In this document: piece by piece, positions 18,073 through 28,100 of the stretch
Numbering within the stretch: the first letter of the stretch is position 1
How the letters are laid out: each line of letters opens with the position of its first letter
Assembly (NCBI RefSeq): GCF_009295635.1
Contig: NZ_WHIW01000002.1
Span: 62,001 to 126,000 of the forward strand
Direction: 5' to 3'
Length of the DNA stretch: 64,000 nucleotides
Source of the DNA: Alkalilimnicola sp. S0819
GTDB lineage: Bacteria; Pseudomonadota; Gammaproteobacteria; Nitrococcales; WHIW01
Translations under genes and position numbers: made by a program
Notes under the pieces: generated by a model
What the model was told of the DNA's origin: nothing
Seen by the model: the letters and a program-made list of their open reading frames with translations, nothing else
The model's database searches: none

Positions 18073-20126
18073 GTGTCGTGGACCCCCTGAAGGCGTCCCT
18101 GGACAGCCCCGCCCAGGTGTTGAACCTGCTGCAGGGCTGGGTGGAGGCCGGCTGGCTGCGCCGGCTGGACCGGGTGTTCGTGGAATTCCTGCACCGGGAG
18201 GCCCCCCGGGCGGAGCCGCGGCTGTTGCTGGCCGCCGGGCTGGCCAGCCACCAGCTCGGCCGTGGCCATGTCTGCCTGGACCTGGAGCAATTGCTCGCCC
18301 GGCCCGACGACAGCCTCTCCCTGCCGCCGGAAGGCCTGTTCGGCGGGCCCGCGCCGCGGCTTCCCTCCGAACTGCTGGCCGGGCAGCGTCTGGAAGACTG
18401 GCTGGCGGCGCTGCTCTGCCCCGAACTGGTGGCCGACGGGCCCGGCGAGACGCCCCTGGTGCGGGAGGGCAGCCGGCTGTACCTGCGCCGCTACTGGCAG
18501 TACGAACAAGACATTGCCCGGGCGCTGGGCGAGCGTCTGGCGCGGGATGAGGAGATTCTGACGCGGCTGCCCGAGGCCGAACTGCGTGACTGGCTGCAGC
18601 GCCTGTTCGCCGCCGACCCGCGCCCGCCCTCCGGTGTGAACTGGCAGCGCATCGCCTGCGCGTTGGCCGCCCGTTCCGCCTTCAGCATCATCACCGGCGG
18701 CCCCGGCACCGGCAAGACCACCACCGTGCTGCGGCTGCTCGCCATCCTCCAGGCCCTGGCTCGGGCCGGCGGCAAGCCCCAGGGCTTGCGGATTCGCCTG
18801 GCCGCCCCCACCGGCAAGGCCGCCGCCCGGCTCAACGAATCCATCGCCGGCGCGGTGGCCCGACTGCCCCTCGGTGACGATCAGCAGGGCGAGGCGCTGC
18901 GCGCCCTGATCCCCACCGAGGTGAGCACTGTGCATCGCCTGCTGGGCAGTCGCCCGGACAGCCGCCATTTCCGCCACGATGCCGAGCGCCCCCTGCCGCT
19001 GGATGTGCTGGTAGTGGACGAAGCCTCCATGGTGGATGTGGAACTGATGGCCGCGCTGCTCCAGGCCCTGCCGACTCCTGCCCGGCTGATCCTGCTGGGC
19101 GACAAGGACCAGCTCGCCTCGGTGGAGGCCGGCGCGGTGCTGGGGGATCTGTGTCGACGCGCCGAGGGCGGTCATTATCGCCCCGAGACCGTACGCTGGC
19201 TCGCCGGCATCAGCGACGAGCCGGTGCCCGCCGAATATCTGAGCGAGCAGGGCGGAGCGCTGGACCAGCACATCGTCATGCTGCGCGACAGCCACCGCTT
19301 CGGGCCGGACAGCGGCATCGCCGCGTTGGCGGCCCGGGTGCGCGCCGGGGACGCCGCCGCCGTGAACGATTTCTGGCAGCGCGGGCCCCATGACGATGTG
19401 AGCTGGCGGCGTCCCGCCGAGCCGGAGGAGGCGGCGCTGGCCGAATGGCTGGTGGAGGGCGACCCGGCGGCCGGCAGCCCCGGTTATGGCGATTACCTGC
19501 GGCTTATGCACAGCCGCCAGCCCGGGAAGAGCGCCGATGCGCAGGCCCGGGACGACTGGGCTCGGGCGGTGCTGGGGGCCTACGGCGGCTTCCAGCTGCT
19601 GTGCGCCCTGCGCGGCGGGGCCTGGGGGGTAGAGGCCATGAACCGCCGTATTCGCACGATGCTGCAAAGCCGGGGTCTGATCAGCGGGGAAGGGCAGTGG
19701 TATGCGGGCCGTCCGGTCATGGTCACCCGCAACGACTACGGCCTGGGCCTGATGAACGGCGATGTGGGCATCGCCCTGCGCCTGCCCGGCGAGGAATCGG
19801 GGCCGGGCGGGCGCCTGCGGGTGGCCTTCCTCAGCGGCGACGGTTCCGACCGGGTGCGCTGGGTGTTGCCCAGCCGGCTCGGGCAGCTGGAGACCTGCTT
19901 TGCGATGACCGTGCACAAATCCCAGGGCTCGGAGTTCCGCCACGCCGCCCTCATGCTGCCCGCCCACGGCAATCCGGTGCTCAGCCGTGAACTGGTCTAC
20001 ACAGGCATTACCCGGGCGAGCCGCTGGTTTACACTGGTCGCCAGCAAACCCGAGGTACTGCACGAGGCGGTGCGCCGCCGGGTGCGGCGCGTCAGCGGCC
20101 TGCGGGCCCTGGGCGACGCGACATGA
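18069..20126 (+). CDS. recD: Exodeoxyribonuclease V subunit alpha (RecD)
   Basis: This 685-residue 5'-3' SF1B helicase subunit of RecBCD is longer than E. coli RecD (608), with extra sequence in the acidic region about 365-470. Walker A GGPGTGKTTT (about 210), Walker B VVDEASMVD (about 316), LLGDKDQLASVEAG, and TVHKSQGSEF (about 614) are all present. ATG at 18069 overlaps the recB stop. The N-terminal domain that contacts RecC is retained. Confidence 0.96.
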   Translation: MSVVDPLKASLDSPAQVLNLLQGWVEAGWLRRLDRVFVEFLHREAPRAEPRLLLAAGLASHQLGRGHVCLDLEQLLARPDDSLSLPPEGLFGGPAPRLPSELLAGQRLEDWLAALLCPELVADGPGETPLVREGSRLYLRRYWQYEQDIARALGERLARDEEILTRLPEAELRDWLQRLFAADPRPPSGVNWQRIACALAARSAFSIITGGPGTGKTTTVLRLLAILQALARAGGKPQGLRIRLAAPTGKAAARLNESIAGAVARLPLGDDQQGEALRALIPTEVSTVHRLLGSRPDSRHFRHDAERPLPLDVLVVDEASMVDVELMAALLQALPTPARLILLGDKDQLASVEAGAVLGDLCRRAEGGHYRPETVRWLAGISDEPVPAEYLSEQGGALDQHIVMLRDSHRFGPDSGIAALAARVRAGDAAAVNDFWQRGPHDDVSWRRPAEPEEAALAEWLVEGDPAAGSPGYGDYLRLMHSRQPGKSADAQARDDWARAVLGAYGGFQLLCALRGGAWGVEAMNRRIRTMLQSRGLISGEGQWYAGRPVMVTRNDYGLGLMNGDVGIALRLPGEESGPGGRLRVAFLSGDGSDRVRWVLPSRLGQLETCFAMTVHKSQGSEFRHAALMLPAHGNPVLSRELVYTGITRASRWFTLVASKPEVLHEAVRRRVRRVSGLRALGDAT

Positions 20127-20189
20127 TTGGTCGTCCCGGCGGGCATGCTGGCCCGCTGGCGACGGCAAGCAACGGAGGTGGCATAACGC

Positions 20190-22340
20190 ATGTTCGATGA
20201 TCTGGAAGACCTGCTGCGCTGCAAGCGCACCGAGGCCGCGGCGCTGGACGAGCACATGCCCACCTACCAGCCCATGCTCGCCACCTGGCTCATCGAACTG
20301 GCCCTGTATCTGGATTGGCACCGGCCGCCCCGGCCCGGCGATATCCCCCCGGTGTTCGAGGATGCGGATTTCCTGCGGGTGCTGGAGCTGGAGCCCTTCG
20401 AGGAGCTGCCCGAAGGGAAGAAATCCCGCCGTGGTGCCCCGTACTACGAGCGGCTGCTGAAGGCCCGGCGCAAGCACTACGCCGAGGCCCACGCCGCCCG
20501 GCAGCAGCCGCTGCTGGATAATATCCGCCTGCTCACCGAAGTGCTGGGGCTCTCGCCGGCCGAACAGGTGCTGCTCGCCTTCGCCGTGGTCTGCGAGACC
20601 TTCCCCGGTTTCCGGGCGGCCATCTCGCCCTTTACGCCGCGCACCTCCACCCTCGGCCTGTGCCGCACCCTGGCGCATATGTGCGGCGTGCCGGTGAAGG
20701 ATTTCCAGGGCGCCACCCGCGATGACGCCCCCTTGCTCAGCTCCGGCATTCTGCGCATAGACCGCAACGTGGTGGACCTGGAGCGCAAGCTGGATCTGAT
20801 CGAGGGCTTCGGCGAGGTCATGCTCGCCGCCCACGAGGACGTGGAGCAGCTGCTGGAGCGTTTCGTGCAGCGGGCCGACCCCCCCAGCCTGCAGGTGGCC
20901 GACTTCCCCCACCTGAGCGAGGACGTGGGCCTGCTGCGGGCCTACCTCAGCCGGGCCATGGCCGAGGGTGTGAAAGGGGCCAACGTGCTGCTGCACGGCC
21001 CGCCCGGGGTGGGCAAGACCGAGCTGGTACAGGCCCTGGCCGCCGATCTGGGGGCGGACCTCTACGAGATCGGTTTCAGCAACGCCGAGGGCGGGCCCAT
21101 TCGCGGCGAGCAGCGGCTGCGGGCCTACAGCCTGTGCCAGCGGCTGCTCGCCCGTCGACGCAACGCCTTGCTGATGTTCGACGAGATCGAGGACGTATTC
21201 GAGGTGGACAGCCATCCCTTCGCCCTGCTGGAAGGCGGTGGCCAGGGGCGCAGCACCGCCGGCAAGGCCTGGGTGAACCGGGCGCTGGAGCGCAACCCGG
21301 TGCCGGCCCTGTGGGTGGCCAACCGGGTGGGCCATGTGGACCCGGCCTATCTGCGCCGCTTCGATTATTCCGTGGAATGCCCGGTGCCCCCCGGGCGGGT
21401 GAGGCTGAATATCGTTCGTCATCACTTCGCCCGCTTCCAGCCGCCCGAGGCGTGGCTGGCAAAGCTTGCCGAGAACGAGCTGACCACGCCCGCGCAGATG
21501 GAAAAGGCCGCCAAGGTCGCGCTGGTGGCCAGTGGCGGCGACAACGCCCGGGCCCTGGAAATCGCCGAGCAGACCCTGGCGCGCAGCGCCAAGCTGCTGG
21601 GCCGCCAGGCCAGCGGCGCCGGCGCGCGGCGCAGCGGCGGCTACGATCTGGCCTTCCTCAACACCGACATGGACATGCCCCGGCTGGTGGAAGGGCTGCG
21701 TCGCAACGGCCGCGCGAGCCTGTGCTTCTACGGCCCGCCGGGCACCGGCAAGAGCGAGCTGGCGCGGTATCTCGCCCACGAATGCGACAAGCCCCTGCTG
21801 CTGCGCCGGGCTTCGGACGTGCTCAGCAAATGGGTGGGGGAGACCGAGCAGAACATCGCCGGCATGTTCGAGCAGGCCCGCAACGAGGATGCCGTGCTGC
21901 TGCTGGACGAGGCCGACAGCTTCCTGGCTGACCGGCGCGATGCCGACCGGGCTTGGGAAATCACCCAGGTCAACGAGCTGCTCACCCAGATGGAGAGCTT
22001 CGACGGGGTGTTCATCTGCACCACCAACCTCATGGACAAGCTGGATGCGGCGAGCCTGCGCCGCTTCACCGCCAAGGTGCGCTTCGATTACCTCACCCCT
22101 GATCAGCGCTGGGCGCTGTTCAGCCGGGAGCTTGCTCGCCTGGGAGGCGAGGAGGGCGCTGATGCCGCGATCGAGCGCCAGGTGCGGGCGCTGGACAAGC
22201 TCACGCCCGGCGATTTCGCCGTGGCGGCACGCCAGCTGCAGCTCTGGGGCGAGCGGGCCGAAGCCGCCGGGCTCTACGAGATGCTCAAGCGGGAATGCCG
22301 GGCCAAGGGCGGGGCGGCGCAGCGGATCGGTTTCGTTTGA
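20190..22340 (+). CDS. Double AAA+ ATPase of unknown role
   Basis: The 716-residue cytoplasmic protein has a helical N-terminal domain (about 1-235) and two AAA+ modules. Module 1 has GPPGVGKTE (about 270) and LLMFDEIEDVF (about 329). Module 2 has GPPGTGKSE (about 514), LLLDEADSFLADR (about 570) and SLRRF-type arginines. Substrate is unknown; it looks like an unfoldase or remodeller rather than a helicase. It starts 63 bp after recD with a good GGAGGT site, and its stop codon overlaps the histidine kinase start, linking a DNA-repair operon to a sensory pair. Confidence 0.85.
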   Translation: MFDDLEDLLRCKRTEAAALDEHMPTYQPMLATWLIELALYLDWHRPPRPGDIPPVFEDADFLRVLELEPFEELPEGKKSRRGAPYYERLLKARRKHYAEAHAARQQPLLDNIRLLTEVLGLSPAEQVLLAFAVVCETFPGFRAAISPFTPRTSTLGLCRTLAHMCGVPVKDFQGATRDDAPLLSSGILRIDRNVVDLERKLDLIEGFGEVMLAAHEDVEQLLERFVQRADPPSLQVADFPHLSEDVGLLRAYLSRAMAEGVKGANVLLHGPPGVGKTELVQALAADLGADLYEIGFSNAEGGPIRGEQRLRAYSLCQRLLARRRNALLMFDEIEDVFEVDSHPFALLEGGGQGRSTAGKAWVNRALERNPVPALWVANRVGHVDPAYLRRFDYSVECPVPPGRVRLNIVRHHFARFQPPEAWLAKLAENELTTPAQMEKAAKVALVASGGDNARALEIAEQTLARSAKLLGRQASGAGARRSGGYDLAFLNTDMDMPRLVEGLRRNGRASLCFYGPPGTGKSELARYLAHECDKPLLLRRASDVLSKWVGETEQNIAGMFEQARNEDAVLLLDEADSFLADRRDADRAWEITQVNELLTQMESFDGVFICTTNLMDKLDAASLRRFTAKVRFDYLTPDQRWALFSRELARLGGEEGADAAIERQVRALDKLTPGDFAVAARQLQLWGERAEAAGLYEMLKRECRAKGGAAQRIGFV

Positions 22341-24358
22341 AGCAGCGGTGGCTTTTCCGCACCGGCTGGGCGCTGGTCTTGCTGCTCGCCGGGGGGCTGG
22401 CCCAGGGGCAGCCGCTGCGTCTGGGTGCCGATCTGCCTTTCCACGAGTACGAGGACCACGACGCGGCGCTTGATCTGCAGGGTTTCCTGGCGCTGCCGGA
22501 GGCCGCCCTGACACGCCGGGAGCGCGTGCTGTCAGCCGGCTACACCCGCTCGGCCCTGTGGTTGCGTCTGCGCCTGCCCGCCGAGCAGTTCGGGCAGGGC
22601 GAGCGATGGCTGCGGCTGGGGCCCAACTACGTGGATGAGCTGACGGTCTACTTCAGGCCGCTAGGCAGTCAGGCACCCTGGGAGCGCAAGGAATTAGGGG
22701 ACACCGCCGGGACTCGGCGCGGGGACCTGGACTCCCGCACTCCTGTGGTGGTGCTGCCGGCGCCGGCGAACGCGCCGGGCTATGAAGTGGTCATACGCGC
22801 GGCCAGCACCAGTGCGGTGTTGGTGGACGGCGGCCTGTGGACCCCCGCGAACTATGCCGATGCGGCGGCCGCCGACACCGCCGGCTGGAGTTTCTACTTC
22901 GGGCTGGTGTCGATCGGCGGCGCCATGGCCTTGCTGTTGGCGCTCATCAGCCGTACCCGCCTGCTCTGGTCGGTCTTCCTGTTCTCCAGCAGCGGTTTGC
23001 TGGTGGCTTGTGTGCAGGGCTTCGTGCATTGGCTCTGGGGGGCGCAGTTTCCCTTGCTGCAGCATTACCTCACCAGCGTGCTGACCCTGCTCGCCTACAG
23101 CAGCCTATTGTGGATGTGCAGCGAGGCACTGGAGTTCCGCCGCAATGCGCCCCGCTTGTACCGCTTCTTGCTGGGCGTCATCGCCCTGAACCTGCTGATG
23201 CAGCTGAGCATACCGCTGGACTTTTACCACCTGGCGGTGAAGCTCCAGGGGGTGATCATGTTGCTGGTCACTCCCTTGTTCACCGCCGGCGCCCTGCGCC
23301 TATGGTGGCGGGAAGGGGTGAATGTGATCACCCTGGTGCTGGGAATCGCGCCCCTGCTCTATGTGCTCACGGCGCTGCTGGCCTTGGGCTCACTGTTCGG
23401 CCTCATTCCCTACTACGCCTGGCTCTATGGCGTCTGGCAGTACGTGGCCCTGGTGAACATGCTGCTGGTGCTGGGCCTGGCGATCTGGCGCATCCGCGAG
23501 GAGAACCGCCAGAGTCTGGAGAAGCAGCACCTGGCCCGGCAGCTGCACCTGGAGCGCGAGGCCGCCTCGCGACAGCGGCACTTCATCGGCCTGGTCTCCC
23601 ACGAGTTCCGCACGCCGCTGGCGGTGATCTCCGGAGCGCTGGAGAACCTGGCCCTGCCGGGCTTGTCCGAGGGCCAGCGCGGACAGCGCCACAGCAAGAT
23701 CCGCAGCGCCACCGAGCGTCTCATTCAGCTCACCGACAACTTCCTCGCCGATGCCCGCCTGTCCTCCGACAAGCTGTACCTGAACCCGGCGCCGGTGGAC
23801 CTGATCGGCCTGATCCGCGAGTCCGCGGTAATGGTGGCGCTCTCCGAGCAGCACGAGCTGCGACTGCGCCTGAACGGCAAAGACCTGCCCAGCCCCCCTT
23901 CCGCTGTAGGAGCGGCTCATGGCCGCGAATCTCACCTCGTCGAGAAAGGCCTTCGCGGCCATGAGCCGCTCCTGCACGTGCAGGCCGATGCTGGCCTGTT
24001 GCGCATTGCCTTGAGTAACCTGTTCGACAATGCCGCCAAATACGCGCCGGGCGGGCCGGTGGTGGTGGAGCTGAGCGAGGAGGCTGGGCGCTTCCTGGTC
24101 CGTATCAGGGATTTCGGACCGGGTATCCCCGAAGCACAGGCCGCCCGGGTCTTCGAGCGTTATCGGCGGGCCGAGGCCGGCGCGGCCAATGCCCGCGGCG
24201 CGGGTCTGGGCCTGCATGTGGCCCGGCAGATCATCCTCGCCCATGGCGGAGATCTGCGTCTGGAGCGACGCCTCGGGCCAGGCTGTAGTTTCCTGATCAG
24301 CCTGCCGAGGCACGTCGAGTGGCCCGAGAACGATGAAGTGACGATCATAGAAGCATGA
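22337..24358 (+). CDS. 7TMR-DISM histidine kinase with an in-frame REP insertion
   Basis: The start is probably the TTG at 22337, which overlaps the preceding stop codon (TTGA) and leads directly into a signal peptide (WALVLLLAGGLAQG). The order is a periplasmic 7TMR-DISM extracellular domain (about 25-165), seven transmembrane helices (about 190-385), HisKA with VSHEFRTP (H422), and HATPase_c with N box NLFDNAAKYAP, DFGPGI and ARGAGLGL. Between LRLNGKDLP and VQADAGLL, residues about 524-546 are encoded by a 70-bp REP-like palindrome. All catalytic boxes remain, so the kinase may still work. The partner regulator overlaps by ATGA. Confidence 0.9.
   Translation: MKQRWLFRTGWALVLLLAGGLAQGQPLRLGADLPFHEYEDHDAALDLQGFLALPEAALTRRERVLSAGYTRSALWLRLRLPAEQFGQGERWLRLGPNYVDELTVYFRPLGSQAPWERKELGDTAGTRRGDLDSRTPVVVLPAPANAPGYEVVIRAASTSAVLVDGGLWTPANYADAAAADTAGWSFYFGLVSIGGAMALLLALISRTRLLWSVFLFSSSGLLVACVQGFVHWLWGAQFPLLQHYLTSVLTLLAYSSLLWMCSEALEFRRNAPRLYRFLLGVIALNLLMQLSIPLDFYHLAVKLQGVIMLLVTPLFTAGALRLWWREGVNVITLVLGIAPLLYVLTALLALGSLFGLIPYYAWLYGVWQYVALVNMLLVLGLAIWRIREENRQSLEKQHLARQLHLEREAASRQRHFIGLVSHEFRTPLAVISGALENLALPGLSEGQRGQRHSKIRSATERLIQLTDNFLADARLSSDKLYLNPAPVDLIGLIRESAVMVALSEQHELRLRLNGKDLPSPPSAVGAAHGRESHLVEKGLRGHEPLLHVQADAGLLRIALSNLFDNAAKYAPGGPVVVELSEEAGRFLVRIRDFGPGIPEAQAARVFERYRRAEAGAANARGAGLGLHVARQIILAHGGDLRLERRLGPGCSFLISLPRHVEWPENDEVTIIEA
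23906..23975. repeat. REP-like palindrome inside the histidine kinase gene
   Basis: Arms at 23906-23929 and 23952-23975 are complementary over 23 of 24 positions around a 22-nt loop. Each arm carries GTAGGAGCGGCTCATGGCCG or its complement, the same sequence as the intergenic element at 32328-32402. It is read in frame without a stop codon. Confidence 0.9.
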
Positions 24359-25074
24359 ATAACGAGAACCCGCCGCGACTGGCGATCATCGAAGACGACC
24401 CCGATCTGCGCGAAGAGTTGCTGTTCTTCCTGCAGGCCAAGGGTTATCCGGCCTGGGGTGTCGGCAGCGCCGAAGCCTTCTGGCGCGAGCTGCACCGGCA
24501 CCCGGCGGACATCATCCTGTTGGATGTGGGCCTGCCCGGCGAGGACGGCTTCAGCGCGCTGGAGTACCTGCGGGGGCTGGCCGAGCACGGCCTGATCGTG
24601 CTCACCGCCCGGGGCAGTCAGGAAGACAAGTTGCGCGGCCTGAGCCTGGGGGCGGATTTCTACCTGGTGAAGCCGGTGAACTTCGCCGCGCTGGCGGAGG
24701 CGGTTTCGGGCTTGTGGCAGCGGATGCGGCAACAGGGAGCGGCGGGCGCCACGACCGCCGCCACGGCGGAGGGGCCGGATACGCACGGGGGCTGGCTGCT
24801 GGAAGAGGAGCGTCTCCACGCTCCCACGGGCGAGAGCCTGCCGCTGACCCCTCAGGAATACCGCCTGCTGGACGTGCTATGTCGAAACCCGGGTGAAGTC
24901 CACAGCAAGGCGCTGGTGCACGATCTGCTGTTCGGTTACGAAAAGGACCCGGACACACACCGTGTGGATGTGATCCTCAGCCGTCTGCGCAGCAAGGCGC
25001 GGGAGCATGAACTGCGCTTGCCCATCCGGGCGGTGTTTGGCAAGGGCGTGGCCTTTTTGGGTGGGCTGCGCTGA
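24355..25074 (+). CDS. OmpR-family response regulator
   Basis: The 239-residue product has a receiver domain with acidic pair IIEDDPDL, phospho-acceptor D in ILLDVGLPGEDG and K in FYLVKPVNF, an Ala/Thr-rich linker (about 123-145), then a winged-helix DNA-binding domain (LTPQEYRLLDVLCRNPGE ... HRVDVILSRLR). It overlaps the upstream kinase by ATGA and so is its cognate partner. Targets are unknown; the two-partner secretion genes begin 95 bp downstream and are obvious candidates by position. Confidence 0.93.
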   Translation: MNNENPPRLAIIEDDPDLREELLFFLQAKGYPAWGVGSAEAFWRELHRHPADIILLDVGLPGEDGFSALEYLRGLAEHGLIVLTARGSQEDKLRGLSLGADFYLVKPVNFAALAEAVSGLWQRMRQQGAAGATTAATAEGPDTHGGWLLEEERLHAPTGESLPLTPQEYRLLDVLCRNPGEVHSKALVHDLLFGYEKDPDTHRVDVILSRLRSKAREHELRLPIRAVFGKGVAFLGGLR

Positions 25075-25169
25075 GAGCATTGAGAGTTTTGAGACTGACT
25101 ACCTGCTGACCCCCTTGGGCACAGTCCCGGCATAAGCCTCAAGCCGCCTTTTCGTCCCCGGGGGATCTC

Positions 25170-28100
25170 ATGAATCGCATCTATCGGCCTGTCTGGAATG
25201 CCGCCCGAAGAAGCTGGCAGGTGGCCGGCGAAATCGGCCGCCGTCGCGGCAAGTCGGCCGGCGCAGGCCGTGCGCCGCGGCGTCTGCTCGCCGCCAGCGG
25301 CCTGTTGCTGGCCGTGCCCGCCTTCGGCGCCGACTTGCCCAGCGGTGGCACGGTGGTGGCCGGCGAGGGCGGCATCCACGGCCACGGCGACACCCTCACC
25401 GTGGAGCAGCGCAGCCAGAACCTGGTGCTGGACTGGCAGAGCTTCTCCGTAGGCGAAGGGCACACCGTGCGCTTTCATCAGCCCAACGCCCGGGCCGCGG
25501 CGCTCAATCGGGTCACCGGCGATCAGGTCTCGCGGATCCGCGGCGCGCTGCGCGCCAATGGCCGGGTGTTTCTGGTCAACCCCAATGGCGTGATGTTCAG
25601 CGCCAGCGCCCAGGTGGACGTGGGCTCGCTGGTGGCCTCCACGCTGGCTATTTCCACCGAGGATTTCATGGCCGGCAACTACCGTTTCGAAGGGGCCAGC
25701 GCCAACGCCGTGATCAACCAGGGCAACATCACCGCCGCGGAAGGCGGGGTGGTGGCCATGATCGCCGCCGAGATCATCAATACCGGCAGCATCCACACCC
25801 CCGGCGGCAGCACCCTGATGGGCGCCGGCAGCAAGGTGACCCTGGACCTGGGTGGTCCGGTGAAGATCCAGGTGGAAGAGGCGCTGCTGGATACGTACAT
25901 CGAGCAGGGCGGTGCCATCCGCGCCGATGGCGGGCTGGTCTACCTCACCGCCAGGGCGGCGGGCGATCTGGCATCCAGCGTGATCAATCACAGCGGCGTG
26001 ACCGAGGCGCGCACGCTGGCCAGCGGCGAGAATGGTCGCATCATGCTGATGGGGGACATGGCCGGCGGTGAACTGCAGGTGGCCGGCACGCTGGATGCCT
26101 CGGCACCGACCGGCGGGGATGGCGGCTTCATCGAGACCAGCGCGGCGCGGGTGCGGATCGACGAGGTGAAGGTGAGCACCCAGGCCCGGGACGGCGCTAC
26201 CGGCGAATGGCTGATCGACCCGGTGGACATCACCATCGCCGCCAGCGGCGGCAATGTCACCGGTGCCGATCTGGCCGCGGCCCTGGAAACCACCAATGTG
26301 ACCCTGGACACCAGCGCCAGCGGTTCCTGCACGGGGGTCACGTGCTCGGCCCTGGGCGGCAGCAACGGCGATATCTTCGTCAACGACAGCATCCAGGTGA
26401 GCGCCGGCAATACCGATAACACCCTGACCCTGAAGGCCAATCGCAACATCATCGTCGATGAAGGCGTGGAGATATCCTCCAGCTCCGGCAAGCTCAACAC
26501 CGTCTTCTGGGCGGATCAGGACGCCACCGACGGCGGCATGATCTGGCTCAAGGACGGCGCAACCGTACGCACCAACGGCGGCCACCTGTGGCTGGGTGGC
26601 GGCAGCGGCAGCGCCAGCTGGAACGGACTCACCGTGGGGGATGGGGAGGCCACCGGCAATGCCTTCAACAGCAACGGCATAATCCTGCTGGGTACGACCC
26701 TGGAAACCGCCGGTGGTCATATGGCGTTCTTGGGCCGGGGGCGCTCAGGCACCAGCACCTCAACGAGTACCCCGTACCCTTCGCCCGCGCCGGATACCTT
26801 CCTCAACAGCAACGGCATCCGCCTCGAGAGCGGTAACACTATCGATGCCGGCACGGGAACCTTGTATTTCTACGGCTACACCGATGCCCTGCCCGGCGGG
26901 GGTGCCCTGCCCGGCGCGGGCAGCGCCAACGGCGTGGAGTTCAGCAGTGAGGTGGCCGACCGCCTACTCAGTGCCAGCGCCGCCGAGCAGGCGATCCTGA
27001 TCGAGGGTTATGCCGAGAACAACGCCACGGCCGACAATTCCTGGGGTTTCTATTCCTGGCTTGCGCAGATCGAGAGCACCGGCGGGGGTGGCATCCACAT
27101 CAAGGGCAGCGGGGCGAAGAACGCCGGTGTGACCATCGCCAGCGGCGCGCATGTGCTGGCGGATGCCGGCCGGATCACCCTGGAAGGCCTGGGTTCCGGC
27201 AGCGGGAAGCATGATGTGCTGATTCAGGGCACGGTGGGTCAGAAGGCCGCCACCGCGGTTACCGCCAGCAGCAGCGATATCGAGATCATCGGCGATTCGT
27301 TGAATGTCAGCGGCACGTTGGCCAGCAGCGGCGAACTGGCCATCCGCATCCGCAGCGCAAACCGCAAGATCAATATTGGCGGCAGTGATGCCACCGCGCT
27401 GGAGATCGCCGGCGGCTATTTTGGCTCGAACTTCGCCGACGGCTTCGCCGGCATCACCATTGGTGACAGCAACTCGGACACCATCACGGTGGGCGGCGTG
27501 GTCAATTACCGGGACGATCTGGTGCTGAAATCCGGCACCAGCGTGGTGGTGGACAGTGTCGGCAGCCTCACCGGCGCCGCGGGTCAGAATGCGTCCCTGA
27601 CCCTCTGGTCCCGCGCCGACGGCAATCTGGCCGCGACCGACTGGAAGCGCGGTAGCGTGTGGCTCAAGGAAGGCTCCGCGGTGAATACCAACGGCGGCGA
27701 CATCACCATTGGTGGCGGCACGGACCCGCTGCTCGGCTACGGCTTGGGCGACAATCGGGTCAAGGGTTTGGGCGAGAACAACGCCATTTTCCGCGGTGCC
27801 TCCGTCAACGGCACCCTGAATGCCGCTGGCGGCGACATCAGCATCCGCGGCAAGGGCTATGCCGGTGGTAACTCGGCCCGCGGGGTGAGCGTGGGCGGCG
27901 ATATCAGCACCCAGGGCGCCGGCAGCATAAGCATCCATGGCCAGGCGGCGGCGTGGTCGGATGCCGTGGCCATCGGCGATACCGCGCTGGCGGATGACCC
28001 GGGCAGCGTCGTCGCCGGCACGGGCACCGTGCACCTTGCCGGTCAGCGGTCCTGGGGCAAGGCCATCAACGTGAACAGCGGTTCCCGCATCACCGGGGAC

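Noticed and set aside
10820-22514. Very long minus-strand frames (1170, 1209 and 1526 codons) over recC, recB, recD and the ATPase
   Set aside because: All lie opposite genes with complete helicase and ATPase motifs; their products are Gly/Ala/His/Gln-rich low-complexity sequence typical of antisense frames in high-GC DNA.
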